Shown: positions 1-8,753 of the stretch, piece by piece
Layout: the number at the start of each line of letters is the position of its first letter
How positions within the stretch are numbered: the first letter of the stretch is position 1
From: Nonomuraea candida
GTDB taxonomy: Bacteria > Actinomycetota > Actinomycetes > Streptosporangiales > Streptosporangiaceae
Direction of reading: 5' to 3'
Length of the DNA: 64,000 nucleotides
Assembly (NCBI RefSeq): GCF_000725485.1
Contig: NZ_KL647031.1
Location: forward strand, 248,001 to 312,000
Position numbers and translations under genes: made by a program
The notes under the pieces: generated by a model
What the model saw: the letters and a program-made list of their open reading frames with translations, nothing else
Database searches by the model: none
Told to the model about the DNA's origin: nothing

Positions 1-178
1 GGTGCTGATCTCCCGGGCGCACTTCGCCGGGGTGGCCGAGCTGGCCGTGGGCGACGTGGGGGCGCGACCCTACCTGAAGGCGCATCCCGAGCTGGTCGTG
101 GAGGTGCCGTGCGACGAGCACGGCGACCCCGCCGACATCGACACCCCCGAGGAGCTGGCCCGGCTACAGGCGCAGTGA
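1..178 (+). CDS. C-terminal end of a MobA/MocA-like nucleotidyltransferase (5' end outside window)
   Basis: Open frame from base 2 to the TGA at 176-178, about 58 residues. It contains GDVGARPYL, then HPELVVEVPC, then DIDTPEELARL. This is the usual C-terminal signature of the MobA-like NTP transferase family (molybdenum-cofactor cytidylyl- or guanylyltransferase relatives), in which the final DIDTPED-type motif helps position substrate. The catalytic N-terminal half lies outside the window, so substrate cannot be judged. The last 15 bases overlap the end of the convergent downstream gene. Identification rests on a short tail, so it is moderate. Confidence 0.55.
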   Translation, partial: VLISRAHFAGVAELAVGDVGARPYLKAHPELVVEVPCDEHGDPADIDTPEELARLQAQ

Positions 179-1051
179 GGCGATCGCGGCCCGGTGGTCG
201 CTGCCGGTCGCCGGGGCGACGCCCGCCTTGGTCGCCGTCATGCCCTTGTAGAGGATGTGGTCGGGCCGGGTGATCGGGAACTCGGCCGGCCAGGTGAAGC
301 CGAACCCGTCGCCGGCGGCCGTCTGGGCGTCGATCAGCGGCGGGGTCAGGCCGCGCATGCCGCGGTCGGTGGTGGCGGTGTTGAGGTCGCCGAGCAGCAG
401 GATGCGCTTGCTGGGGTCGGCGTCGATGAGCTTGCGCGCCTGCGCCAGCGACGCGTCGCGCGAGGTGGTCTCGCCGGGCCTGGCCGAGGCCAGGTGCATC
501 ACGTAGACGGTCACCTTGCCCTTGGGGGTGGTGATCACCGCGCGCAGGGCGCGGGGCCAGCCCATGCCGACGTCGAGCGGCTGGGTCTGGCTGATCGGGT
601 AGCGGCTCCACAGGCCGACCGTGCTGACCGGGTAGTGGTATTTGAACATCTTGTTGAGCTGCTTGGCCGCGGGCCCGCCCTTGGTGAGCTCCTGGGCGGC
701 CAGCACGTCGAGGTCTTTGGCGATCGCGCGCACGGCCTCGCCCGAGGCGCTGTTGCGCACCCCCACGTTGACGGTGCCGACGGCCAGGTCGCTGGGGCCG
801 CCCGGCGGGGTGCGGAACAGCGTGGAGCCGAACATGACGCCCCACACCAGCCCCGGCGCCAGCGCGGCCGCGACGGCCGGGGTGGAACGTGCCACCGCGG
901 CGGCGGCGAGCAGGACGGGCACGATCAGGCCCATCCAGGGCAACAGGCTCTCGAACACGGGCGTGAACCCGCCGAGCGCCGGGATCAACCCATGCCCCGC
1001 CAGGGCCAGGGCCACCACGGCGGACAAGACGATGACGAGCCGGCTCAGCAC
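164..1051 (-). CDS. Endonuclease/exonuclease/phosphatase (EEP) family protein, membrane-anchored
   Basis: 295 residues from a GTG start at 1051. The first 80 or so residues hold about three hydrophobic segments, so the catalytic domain is probably outside the membrane. The EEP fold signatures are in order: an N-terminal Asn (GTVNVGVRN), the metal-binding Glu in LAAQELTKG, GDLNTA, and the C-terminal SDHRAA with the catalytic His. The family cleaves phosphodiesters of nucleic acids, lipids or sugars; the substrate here is not evident. The 3' end overlaps the convergent nucleotidyltransferase gene by 15 bases. Family call is firm, function open. Confidence 0.8.
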   Translation of the reverse strand: MLSRLVIVLSAVVALALAGHGLIPALGGFTPVFESLLPWMGLIVPVLLAAAAVARSTPAVAAALAPGLVWGVMFGSTLFRTPPGGPSDLAVGTVNVGVRNSASGEAVRAIAKDLDVLAAQELTKGGPAAKQLNKMFKYHYPVSTVGLWSRYPISQTQPLDVGMGWPRALRAVITTPKGKVTVYVMHLASARPGETTSRDASLAQARKLIDADPSKRILLLGDLNTATTDRGMRGLTPPLIDAQTAAGDGFGFTWPAEFPITRPDHILYKGMTATKAGVAPATGSDHRAAIASLRL

Positions 1052-1141
1052 CCGAACCAGGCTAGCGGCTCACGGCCCTCGTACCGGCGCGATACGATGG
1101 TCGCGAACTAACAGAACATCATTCGGTCGGTGGGAGCCCGC

Positions 1142-2182
1142 ATGCGCATCGGTATGGCACTCAACTATTCGGGTGGCTTCAAGGAGACGGTGGCCGAGCT
1201 GGCCGACTACGAGAAAGCCGGCCTCGACATCGTGTTCGTGGCGGAGGCGTACTCGTTCGACGCCGTCAGCCAGATGGGCTACATCGCGGCGAAGACCGAG
1301 CGGCTGCAGATCGCCTCGGGCATCCTGCCCATCTACTCGCGCACGCCGACGCTGACCGCCATGACGGCCGCGGGCCTCGATTACGTCTCCGACGGGCGCT
1401 TCACGCTCGGGATCGGCGCCTCGGGGCCGCAGGTGATCGAGGGCTTCCACGGGGTGCCGTACACCGCGCCGCTGGGGCGTACGCGGGAGGTCATCGAGAT
1501 CTGCCGCCAGGTGTGGCGGCGCGAGCGCGTGCAGTACGACGGCCGCCACTACACCGTGCCGCTCCCGCCCGGCGAGGGCACCGGCCTGGGCAAGCCCCTG
1601 AAGATCATCAACCGCCCGGTACGCCCCCGCATCCCCATCGTGGTGGCCGCCATCGGCCCCAAGAACGTCGAGCTGACCGCCGAGCTGGCCGAGGGCTGGG
1701 AGCCGATCTTCTACGTGCCCGAGAAGGCCGCCGACGTCTGGGGCCCCGCGCTGGCCGCCGGGAAGGCCAGGCGCGACCCCGAGCTGGGCGAGCTCGACGT
1801 GATCGCCCAGGCCACGCTGGCGATCGGCGACGACGTGGCCGGGCTGCTGGAGTTCGGCCGGCCGATGGCGGCCCTCTACATCGGCGGCATGGGAGCCAAG
1901 GGCAGAAACTTCTACAACGACCTGGCCAGGCGCTACGGCTACGAGAAGGAGGCCGAGAGGATCCAGGACCTCTATCTGGAGGGCAAGAAGGACGAGGCCG
2001 CCGCGCTGGTGCCGGGCGAGCTGCTGGAGCGCATGTCGCTGGTCGGCAGCGAGGGCTTCGTGCGCGACCGCGTGCAGGCGATGAAGGAGTCGGGCGTGAC
2101 CACCCTGAACGTCACGCCGCTCGGCAGGACGCACGAGGAGCGGATGCGGCTCATCGAAAAGATCAAGGAGATCGCCCAGTAG
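1142..2182 (+). CDS. LLM-class F420-dependent oxidoreductase
   Basis: About 346 residues from ATG 1142, preceded by a GGTGGGAGC ribosome site; an in-frame GTG at 1130 sits inside that site and is less likely. The protein is a luciferase-like TIM barrel: start MRIGMALNYSG, then DIVFVAEAYSFDAVSQMGYIA, LQIASGILPIYSRTP and FTLGIGASGPQVIEGFHG. These resemble F420-dependent methylene-tetrahydromethanopterin-reductase-like enzymes of actinomycetes. F420 rather than FMN is inferred from family and host; the substrate is unknown. It stands alone between convergent and unrelated genes. Confidence 0.85.
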   Translation: MRIGMALNYSGGFKETVAELADYEKAGLDIVFVAEAYSFDAVSQMGYIAAKTERLQIASGILPIYSRTPTLTAMTAAGLDYVSDGRFTLGIGASGPQVIEGFHGVPYTAPLGRTREVIEICRQVWRRERVQYDGRHYTVPLPPGEGTGLGKPLKIINRPVRPRIPIVVAAIGPKNVELTAELAEGWEPIFYVPEKAADVWGPALAAGKARRDPELGELDVIAQATLAIGDDVAGLLEFGRPMAALYIGGMGAKGRNFYNDLARRYGYEKEAERIQDLYLEGKKDEAAALVPGELLERMSLVGSEGFVRDRVQAMKESGVTTLNVTPLGRTHEERMRLIEKIKEIAQ

Positions 2183-2400
2183 TGAGCTGAATCACTCTTC
2201 CGGGTGGAATGCGGCGCTCGTCCCGGGTGTTGTCGCATCTCGTGAGGTTTTCCGTGGTGGTCGTGTGGCTCGTCGAGCGGCTGCACATCGATCTGTGCCG
2301 GGTGCACGGATCGTCGTGTCGCTGACGACCGAGCCTTCGCCATCCCTACCCCTCACGTGGTGTGCCCTCGGCATGCCCGCGCTTCGAAAGTTCTGTTCTC

Positions 2401-3684
2401 GTGAAGAGATTCTCCTTCTCCCTGCAGTTGCTGCTGGGCCTCGCCGTCGGCGTGGCGCTCGGGTTCGCCGCCAAGGTCTGGGATGTGACCTGGCTGGCCG
2501 AGACGCTCACGCAGGTCGGCAAGATCTTCGTCCAGCTCCTCAAGCTCGCCGTGCCGCCGCTGGTCTTCACCGCCGTGCTGGTGAGCGTGGCCAACCTGCG
2601 CAACGTCAACGGCGCGGCCCGGCTGGCCACCAAGACGCTGATGTGGTTCCTCATCACCGCGTTCGTCTCCGTGGCCCTCGCGATCGGGCTGGGCCTGCTC
2701 ATCAACCCCGGCCAGGGCGTCACCCTCGACACCGCCGCGGCCAAGCCGTCGGAGACCAGGGGCAGCTGGCTGGACTTCGTCACCGGCATCGTGCCGACCA
2801 ACGTCGTGACCGCCTTCACCGAGGTCAACGTGCTGCAGATCGTCTTCCTGGGCGTCGTGCTCGGGGCGGCGGCGATGGCCGTGGGCGAGCGGGCCGAGCC
2901 CTTCCTCGGCCTCGCCCGCTCGGTGCTTGAGCTGGTGCAGAAGGCGCTGTGGTGGGTCATCCGGCTGGCGCCCATCGGCACCGCCGGGCTGATCGGCAAG
3001 GCCGTGGCCACGTACGGCTGGGACCTGCTGGCGCCGCTGGCCAAGTTCAGCGCCGGGGTCTACGTGGGCTCGCTGCTGGTGCTGCTGGCCGTGTACCCGA
3101 CGCTGCTGGCCGTGTGGGGCAAGGTCAGCCCCGTGCGGTTCTTCCGCAACGCCTGGCCCGCGATCGAGCTGGCCTTCGTCTCGCGCTCCTCGGTCGGCAC
3201 GCTGCCGCTGACGCAGCGGGTCACGATCGAGCGCAACGGCGTGGACCGCGACTACGCCTCCTTCGCGGTGCCGTTCGGCGCCACCACCAAGATGGACGGC
3301 TGCGCCTCGGTGTATCCGGCGCTGGCCGCGATCTTCGTGGCCCAGGTGTTCGGCGTGCCGCTCGGGCTGGGCGACTACCTGCTGATCGTGTTCGTCTCGG
3401 TGGTCGGCTCGGCCGCCACGGCGGGCCTGACCGGCGCCACCGTGATGCTGACGCTGACCCTCAGCACGCTGGGGCTGCCGCTGGAGGGCGTCGGCCTGCT
3501 GCTGGCCATCGACCCGATCCTGGACATGATCCGTACCGCCACCAACGTGACCGGGCAGATGGTCGTGCCGGTGCTGGTGGCGCGGTCGGAGGGGCGCCTG
3601 GACACGGCGGTCTTCAACGCGCCGCCGCAGCCGCTGGACGCCGGATCGCCCGCGCCGCGGGTGCCGGAGCCGGCGGCGGCGTGA
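2401..3684 (+). CDS. Dicarboxylate/amino acid:cation symporter (DAACS family)
   Basis: 427 residues from GTG 2401 (MKRFSFSLQLLLGLAVG); an in-frame GTG at 2362 adds a non-hydrophobic stretch and is unlikely. Sodium- or proton-coupled uptake of C4-dicarboxylates, glutamate or aspartate across the membrane. Visible family motifs: the serine-rich loop SRSSVGTLPLT, the PFGATTKMDGCA motif (usual form PxGATINMDG) and MIRTATNVTGQ at the C-terminal substrate site. Eight membrane segments plus two re-entrant loops are expected. The C-terminus is a Pro/Ala-rich tail. The 220 bases upstream hold no gene. Followed directly by a strong terminator, so monocistronic. Exact substrate cannot be read. Confidence 0.88.
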   Translation: MKRFSFSLQLLLGLAVGVALGFAAKVWDVTWLAETLTQVGKIFVQLLKLAVPPLVFTAVLVSVANLRNVNGAARLATKTLMWFLITAFVSVALAIGLGLLINPGQGVTLDTAAAKPSETRGSWLDFVTGIVPTNVVTAFTEVNVLQIVFLGVVLGAAAMAVGERAEPFLGLARSVLELVQKALWWVIRLAPIGTAGLIGKAVATYGWDLLAPLAKFSAGVYVGSLLVLLAVYPTLLAVWGKVSPVRFFRNAWPAIELAFVSRSSVGTLPLTQRVTIERNGVDRDYASFAVPFGATTKMDGCASVYPALAAIFVAQVFGVPLGLGDYLLIVFVSVVGSAATAGLTGATVMLTLTLSTLGLPLEGVGLLLAIDPILDMIRTATNVTGQMVVPVLVARSEGRLDTAVFNAPPQPLDAGSPAPRVPEPAAA

Positions 3685-3695
3685 GCTGAAGCGGG

Positions 3696-3722
3696 AAGGG
3701 CGGCCTTCGGGCCGCCCTTTCT
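3696..3722 (+). terminator. Intrinsic terminator after the symporter gene
   Basis: A perfect 10-bp stem, AAGGGCGGCC (3696-3705) pairing with GGCCGCCCTT (3710-3719), with a TTCG tetraloop and a following T-rich TTTCTT. It lies 11 bases after the stop codon and faces the end of the minus-strand HTH gene. Confidence 0.9.
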
Positions 3723-3754
3723 TCGTGTACGGGGGTCGTGCGGGTGGCGCGCTC

Positions 3755-3964
3755 TCAGTCGTAGGTCAGCAGGTCGCCGGGCTGGCAGCCGAGTGCCGCG
3801 CACAGGCGCTCCAGGGTGGAGAAGCGGATGGCCTTGGCGTGGCCGTTCTTCAGGATCGACAGGTTGACGACGGTGATCTCCACGCGCCGCGACAGCTCGG
3901 TGAGCGTCATGCCGCGCTCCTTGAGCAGCTCGTCGAGCCGCACCCTGATGACGGGTCCGGTCAT
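3755..3964 (-). CDS. Small XRE/YozG-type helix-turn-helix regulator
   Basis: 69 residues, essentially a single HTH domain: RLDELLKERGMTLTELSRRV, then VNLSILKNGHAKAIRFSTLERLCAALGCQPGDLL. The pattern is that of YozG-like Cro/CI regulators, which are usually encoded beside a DUF2975 membrane protein. The start ATG (3962-3964) overlaps the stop of the upstream DUF2975 gene by one base, so the two are translationally coupled. It probably binds the palindromes upstream of the pair and autoregulates (inference). Confidence 0.88.
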   Translation of the reverse strand: MTGPVIRVRLDELLKERGMTLTELSRRVEITVVNLSILKNGHAKAIRFSTLERLCAALGCQPGDLLTYD

Positions 3965-4569
3965 CAGATCGTGGCCTCGACCTCTTCGAGCAGGGCCAGG
4001 CCGCGGCGTACGATCTCCGACACGCCCAGCGCGGCGACCCCCGCCACGATCGCCCCGGGCAGCGCGGCCGGCGGCGGGAAGAACAGACGGTCATCGGTCA
4101 GCAGCATGGAGGAGAGTATGGCCTCCGCCGCCCAGCCCAGCACGGCCGACCCGATCGAACCGCAGATCAGGATCCAGCCGAGCCGGCGCAGGTGCCCGGC
4201 CGTGACCGCGGAGAACAGCGCCCGGTCGCCGGAGCGCGCCCGGCGCAGCGCGCGCACCAGCGTGAACAGCGCCAGCAGGCCCGTCACCGTCGCCGGCAGC
4301 CACATCAGCAGGTAGAGCAGGCTCTCCAGCGGCGCGGCGCCCTCGGGGCGCACCATCACCTCGGCCGTGACGGCGCCCGCGGAGGCGCCCGGGGCCACCG
4401 CGCCGGGGACCGGCACGGCGGGCACGCGCAGCGGGACGCCCGTCCCGGCCGGCGCGCCGAAGAACGCGATCAGGACGTTCGTGGCGAGCCCGGCCAGGAC
4501 GCCCAGGCAGCCGAGGGCCAGGCCGATGCTCAGGAGGGTCTCCAGCCGGGTGATCCATCGCGTTGGCAT
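3964..4569 (-). CDS. DUF2975-type four-TM membrane protein
   Basis: 201 residues with four predicted membrane segments (near residues 10-35, 80-105, 125-150 and 165-185), an Ala/Pro/Gly-rich loop after the first, and a polar C-terminus. Size, topology and the coupled downstream YozG-like HTH gene match DUF2975 proteins, whose function is not known. The start is an ATG at 4569, immediately next to AT-rich palindromes in an otherwise very GC-rich region. Family assignment relies on topology and context more than on a signature motif. Confidence 0.7.
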   Translation of the reverse strand: MPTRWITRLETLLSIGLALGCLGVLAGLATNVLIAFFGAPAGTGVPLRVPAVPVPGAVAPGASAGAVTAEVMVRPEGAAPLESLLYLLMWLPATVTGLLALFTLVRALRRARSGDRALFSAVTAGHLRRLGWILICGSIGSAVLGWAAEAILSSMLLTDDRLFFPPPAALPGAIVAGVAALGVSEIVRRGLALLEEVEATI

Positions 4570-4570
4570 A

Positions 4571-4600
4571 ACGATAATCGTAAATAACGAAATTCGTTAT
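4571..4600 (-). promoter_or_regulatory. Double palindromic operator upstream of the DUF2975-HTH pair
   Basis: Two perfect palindromes lie side by side: ACGATAATCGT (4571-4581) and ATAACGAAATTCGTTAT (4584-4600, 8-bp arms around one base). They begin 2 bases upstream of the DUF2975 start codon and share an ATAACGA core. They would lie over the promoter or ribosome site of the operon, the expected position for an autoregulatory HTH operator. The extreme AT content against the surroundings supports function. Confidence 0.65.
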
Positions 4601-4695
4601 GTCGAGGGGCGGGTTGCGCGTGCGTGGGGCGGAGGGGGGTTGTGGGGCCCTATGGTGGGTCGGAAATCCTGATTTTTCGAGTATTTGGCGGAGAT

Positions 4696-6489
4696 ATGTC
4701 CGACGCGACGCCGTCTTTGGTCGCTGACCGGTACCGGCTTGACGAGCGCATCGGCAGCGGGCCGATGGGTGAGGTGTGGCGGGGGTACGACACGCGGGCC
4801 GACTGGGTCGTGGCCGTGAAGGTGCTCGGCGCCAGGGCGGCGGGGGCCGCCACGCGGGAGGTGTTCAGGCAGCACGCCCAGGCGGCGGCCAGGGTGATCC
4901 ACCCGAACGTGGCCATGGTGCTGGACGTCGGCGACCACCAGGGGGCCCCGTTCCTGGTGATGGAGTTCCTCACCGGGCTCAGCCTGGGCGAGGAGCTGGC
5001 CGCGCGCGGGCCCCTGCCGATCGTCGAGGCGTGCGACCTGGTCGGGCAGGCGGCGGCCGGCCTCGACGCCGCGCACCGGGCCGGGGTGGTGCACGGGCGG
5101 GTCGACCCCGACAGCTTCCGCCTGGCCGCCAGCGGGGTGCTCAAGGTGGTCGGGTTCGGGGTGGACGAGCGGGCGCCGGCGCGGGAGGGCGGCCCGTACG
5201 TGGCGCCCGAGCGGACCGGCGGGCAGGCGGCGTCGGCCCCCGGGGACGTGTACGCGCTCGGTTGCGTCGCGTACGAGCTGCTGTGCGGACGCCCGCCCGG
5301 CGGCGCCGAGGCCGCGCCGGGACTGGGCGGGGCCACACCGGACCAGGGCGGGGCCGCGCAGGGACAGGGCGGGGCCGCGCAGGGACAGGGCGGGGCCGCG
5401 CAGGGACAGGGCGGGGCCGCGCAGGGACAGGGCGGGGCCGCTGGCGGGCCCGTGCCGCCGAGCGCGATCAGGGCCGAGGTGTCCCCCGAGCTGGACCGGC
5501 TGGTGCTGGCCATGATCGCGGAGGACCCCGCGCAGCGGCCCGCCAGCGGCGAGTCGATCAGGCGCGCGCTGGCGGCCATCGCCAGGCCGAAGCCCGCCCC
5601 CGGCGCCATCCCGGTGACCGGCGCCTCCCTGCGCGACCCCGGCGCCCAGCCGGGTCCCGGCGGGCAGCCCGGCTCCGGCTCGCAGGGCTTCGCGGCGCAG
5701 CCGGGTTCCGGCCCGCAGCCGGGCTTCGGCGCGCAGCCGGGTCCGGGTCCGCAGCCGGGTTCCGGTGCTCAGCCGGGCTTCGGCGTGCGGCCGGGCTCGG
5801 GGGCCACCGAGGTCTTCCCCGTGGGCGCGGGGACGGCGCCGGGCGCGGGTCCGGGCGCCGCGCCCAGGGCCGGTGACACCGCGGTCTTCCAGGCCGCCGA
5901 CCTGGAGCCCGGACGGGACCAGCCGCCGAGCCGCAAGCTGATCCTCCAGCTCGGCATCGCCGTCGCCGTCATCGCGGCCGTGACGGTCGCCATGGTGATG
6001 TGGGCGGGGGCGCGGGAGGAGGAGCCGGTCGCGGCGCCGACCCCGGTCGCCACGCCCTCCGTCATCCCGAGCGAGACCTACAGCTTCCCCAGCCTGCCGC
6101 CCTCCCCGACCGACGACTCCACCCCCGGCCTCGTGAGCACCCTCGGCCCCGACGCGGATCCGACCTCCCTGGTGGGCACGGAGCCGCCCCCCAGGGCCAC
6201 GCTGGGCGAGGCGATCCCGCCCGGCGGGTACGCCAAGTGGCTGCGGGAGTTCGACGAGTCGCTGAAGGCCCAGCAGTCCATGGGCGGCATCGATCCCCGG
6301 GTCGCCGACAAGGCCCGCGAGAAGCTCGGGAAGGCGGCGGACAAGTACTCCAAGGGACAGATCGACCCCACCCTCAACCACATCGCGGGCGTCTACCGGG
6401 ACCTGTTGAGAGCCCAGCAGAAGGGCGAGATGGAACCCCAGGGACCGGCCTCGCAGTTCATGAGGGAATGGCAGGTTCCGAACGGATAG
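4696..6489 (+). CDS. Membrane-anchored protein pseudokinase (STK-like)
   Basis: 597 residues from ATG 4696 (GGCGGAG just upstream). Residues 1-290 are a Hanks-type kinase fold: Gly-rich loop GSGPMG, AVK with Lys42, and the VAPER version of APE. The catalytic parts are lost. HRDxKPxxN reads HGRVDPDSF (His133-Gly-Arg), DFG reads GFG (Gly153), and the helix-C Glu position is His. It is therefore predicted not to phosphorylate, though nucleotide binding is possible. A 7-residue tandem repeat interrupts the C-lobe, followed by a Gln/Pro/Gly-rich linker, one membrane segment near residues 414-437 and a 160-residue outside region without a recognised fold. Probably a scaffold or sensor, as known for the MviN pseudokinase domain of mycobacteria; the partner is unknown. 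Confidence 0.85.
   Translation: MSDATPSLVADRYRLDERIGSGPMGEVWRGYDTRADWVVAVKVLGARAAGAATREVFRQHAQAAARVIHPNVAMVLDVGDHQGAPFLVMEFLTGLSLGEELAARGPLPIVEACDLVGQAAAGLDAAHRAGVVHGRVDPDSFRLAASGVLKVVGFGVDERAPAREGGPYVAPERTGGQAASAPGDVYALGCVAYELLCGRPPGGAEAAPGLGGATPDQGGAAQGQGGAAQGQGGAAQGQGGAAQGQGGAAGGPVPPSAIRAEVSPELDRLVLAMIAEDPAQRPASGESIRRALAAIARPKPAPGAIPVTGASLRDPGAQPGPGGQPGSGSQGFAAQPGSGPQPGFGAQPGPGPQPGSGAQPGFGVRPGSGATEVFPVGAGTAPGAGPGAAPRAGDTAVFQAADLEPGRDQPPSRKLILQLGIAVAVIAAVTVAMVMWAGAREEEPVAAPTPVATPSVIPSETYSFPSLPPSPTDDSTPGLVSTLGPDADPTSLVGTEPPPRATLGEAIPPGGYAKWLREFDESLKAQQSMGGIDPRVADKAREKLGKAADKYSKGQIDPTLNHIAGVYRDLLRAQQKGEMEPQGPASQFMREWQVPNG
5326..5444 (+). repeat. 21-bp tandem repeat inside the pseudokinase gene
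   Basis: Four identical 21-bp units (5347-5430), one diverged unit before (5326-5346) and a partial one after. They encode GGAAQGQ repeated four times, in the C-lobe after the GRPPGG stretch. Identical nucleotide copies suggest recent slippage expansion. Confidence 0.95.
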
Positions 6490-6716
6490 CCCGTCCGCGA
6501 CGGTGAGTGGCGGGCCTCGGAGGCGGTTCGGCTCCCGACGGGGAGCGGCAGTTCCGGTCAGGCGACCCAGCCGCGACGGGGGAGTGCCGGGTTTCGGGCG
6601 GTTCCGTTCGATGCGGGAGGTGCCGGGGCGGGGGTTCGGTCGGGGAGCGCGGTGGTCTTGGGCGGGGACCAGATGGGCGGTAGTGGCGCAATAGGTGTGA
6701 GCCGTACATTGGGCCG

Positions 6717-7754
6717 ATGATGTTCGACTATCCGGCGCGCCGGGCGCGGCTGGCCGAGCTGCTGCCCGCCCGTGAGGTGCACGCCCTGCTGGTCACCTCT
6801 CCCGTCAACGTCCGCTACCTCACGGGCCTGGCCAGCTCGAACGCCGCCGTGCTGGTCAGGGCCGACGGGACGGCGCTGCTGGCCACGGACAACCGCTACA
6901 TCGAGGTGGCCCGCACCCTGGACGTGCCCTCGGTCGAGGCGTCCGACGTGGCGGGCCGGCTGGCCGAGCCGGGCGTCGGGATCGAGGCGGCGAGCATGAG
7001 CGTGGCCGCCTACCAGCGGCTCGGGGCCGGGCTCGTGCCGCTGGACCCGGTGGTCGAGCTGCTGCGCGCCGTGAAGGACGAGGACGAGCTGGACCGGGTC
7101 CGCACCGCCTGCGCCATCACCGACCAGGCCTTCGCCGACGTCTCCGCCACGATCGCGCCGGGGATGACCGAGCGCGAGCTGGCCGGCCTGCTCGACCGGC
7201 GCATGGGCGAGCTGGGCGCCGACAAGCCCGCGTTCGACACGATCGTGGCCGCCGGCGAGAACGGCGCGGTCCCGCACCACGCGCCCACCGAGCGGGAACT
7301 GCGCGTGGGAGACCTGATCACGATGGACTTCGGCGCCCGCTACCAGGGCTACCACGCCGACATGACCCGGACGGTCAGCCTCGGCCCGCCCGCCGCCTGG
7401 CAGCGCGAGCTGTACGACCTGGTCGCCGCCGCCCAGCGGGCGGGCAGGCACGCCGTGACCCCCGGGGCCGGGGCAGGGGACGTGGACGCCGCCGCCCGGT
7501 CCGTCATCGCCGAGGCGGGCCACGCCGGGCACTTCAGACACGGCCTCGGTCACGGAGTGGGACTGGAGATCCACGAGGAGCCGTTCCTGGGCCCCTCTCG
7601 GACCGGTAGACTAGAGGATCGAGTTCCGATCACCGTCGAGCCCGGGGTCTACCTCCCGGGCCGGGGCGGCGTTCGCATCGAGGACACCCTGGTGACACGT
7701 GAGGGCGGGCCGGAACTTTTCACCAAGACGACCAAGGAGCTGCTCGTCCTTTAG
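6717..7754 (+). CDS. M24 family Xaa-Pro aminopeptidase
   Basis: 345 residues; ATG at 6717 or 6720 ([16 protein letters not shown]). An N-terminal creatinase-like domain is followed by the pita-bread metalloprotease domain. Its five metal ligands are visible: Asp in [11 protein letters not shown], Asp in [10 protein letters not shown], His in [15 protein letters not shown], Glu in [11 protein letters not shown] and Glu in VRIEDTLV. It removes N-terminal residues preceding proline using two Mn/Co ions in the cytoplasm. It lies 26 bases ahead of efp, a common arrangement. Start choice between the two ATGs is open. Confidence 0.92.
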   Translation: MMFDYPARRARLAELLPAREVHALLVTSPVNVRYLTGLASSNAAVLVRADGTALLATDNRYIEVARTLDVPSVEASDVAGRLAEPGVGIEAASMSVAAYQRLGAGLVPLDPVVELLRAVKDEDELDRVRTACAITDQAFADVSATIAPGMTERELAGLLDRRMGELGADKPAFDTIVAAGENGAVPHHAPTERELRVGDLITMDFGARYQGYHADMTRTVSLGPPAAWQRELYDLVAAAQRAGRHAVTPGAGAGDVDAAARSVIAEAGHAGHFRHGLGHGVGLEIHEEPFLGPSRTGRLEDRVPITVEPGVYLPGRGGVRIEDTLVTREGGPELFTKTTKELLVL

Positions 7755-7780
7755 AGCGGCCACACGCGGGAGAAGAACGA

Positions 7781-8341
7781 GTGGCGACGACCAACGACCT
7801 CAAGAACGGCATGGTGCTGAAGCTCGACGGCGGTGAGCTGTGGGCCGTTGTGGAGTTCCAGCACGTCAAGCCGGGCAAGGGCGGCGCGTTCGTGCGCACC
7901 AAGCTCAAGAACGTGCTCTCGGGCAAGGTCGTCGACAAGACCTTCAACGCCGGCGTCAAGGTCGAGGTGGCCAACGTCGACAAGCGCGAGATGCAGTTCT
8001 CCTACAAGGACGGCGACGACTTCGTGTTCATGGACACCGAGACCTACGACATGGTCAACGTGCCCAGCGCCACGGTCGGCACCGCCGCCAACTACATGCT
8101 GGAGAACACCACGGCCACCGTGGCCTTCAACGAGGGCTCCGCGCTCTACGTCGACCTGCCGGCCGCCGTCGAGCTGACCATCGCCAACACCGAGCCGGGC
8201 CTGCAGGGCGACCGCTCCACCGGCGGCACCAAGCCCGCCACGCTGGAGACCGGGGCCGAGATCAAGGTCCCGCTGTTCATCACCACCGGCGAGAAGGTCA
8301 AGGTCGACACCCGCAGCGGCGAATACCTCGGCCGGGCCTGA
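7781..8341 (+). CDS. efp: Translation elongation factor P
   Basis: 186 residues, the usual full length, from GTG 7781. EF-P binds between the P and E sites and relieves ribosome stalling at polyproline. Three domains are present; the tip loop of domain I reads KPGKGGAF with a Lys at the modification position. The C-terminus ends in [11 protein letters not shown], the conserved end of the family. The next gene, nusB, begins one base after the stop, so the pair is co-transcribed. Pro-rich proteins such as FtsI, FtsZ and the kinases in this window would be natural clients. Confidence 0.97.
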   Translation: MATTNDLKNGMVLKLDGGELWAVVEFQHVKPGKGGAFVRTKLKNVLSGKVVDKTFNAGVKVEVANVDKREMQFSYKDGDDFVFMDTETYDMVNVPSATVGTAANYMLENTTATVAFNEGSALYVDLPAAVELTIANTEPGLQGDRSTGGTKPATLETGAEIKVPLFITTGEKVKVDTRSGEYLGRA

Positions 8342-8342
8342 G

Positions 8343-8753
8343 GTGTCGGCACGAGGCAAAGCTCGCCGGCGGGCGCTCGACATCCTCTTCGAGGCGGAGC
8401 TGCGCAGCGAGGATCCGCTGAAGATCCTCGCTGAGCGCGTGGAGCGGCAGGAGCCGCCGGTCAACGAATACACCTCGGCGATCGTCGAGGGCGTGGCCAG
8501 GCACCACTCGCGCATCGACGAGCTGATCACCACCTACGCCGAGGGCTGGACGCTCGACCGGATGCCGGCGGTGGACCGCAATCTGCTGCGCGGCGGCACG
8601 TACGAGCTGTTGTGGATGCCCGGGGTGCCCGAGGGCGTGGTCATCAGCGAGTGGGTGCACCTGGCGGGGGAGCTGTCCACCGACGAGTCCCCGCAGTTCG
8701 TCAACGGCCTGCTGGCCCGCTTCAAGCAACTCAAGCCAAGCCTCACCCTTTAG
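8343..8753 (+). CDS. nusB: Transcription antitermination factor NusB
   Basis: 136 residues from GTG 8343. All-helical RNA-binding protein that works with NusE (S10) on boxA of rRNA leaders. Landmarks: KARRRALDILFEAELR, then YAEGWTLDRMPAVDRNLLRGGTYELL and DESPQFVNGLLARF, all diagnostic. The start follows the efp stop by one base. In Streptomyces the efp-nusB pair is followed by bldD and the pyr operon; here it is followed by a terminator and unrelated genes. Confidence 0.96.
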   Translation: MSARGKARRRALDILFEAELRSEDPLKILAERVERQEPPVNEYTSAIVEGVARHHSRIDELITTYAEGWTLDRMPAVDRNLLRGGTYELLWMPGVPEGVVISEWVHLAGELSTDESPQFVNGLLARFKQLKPSLTL

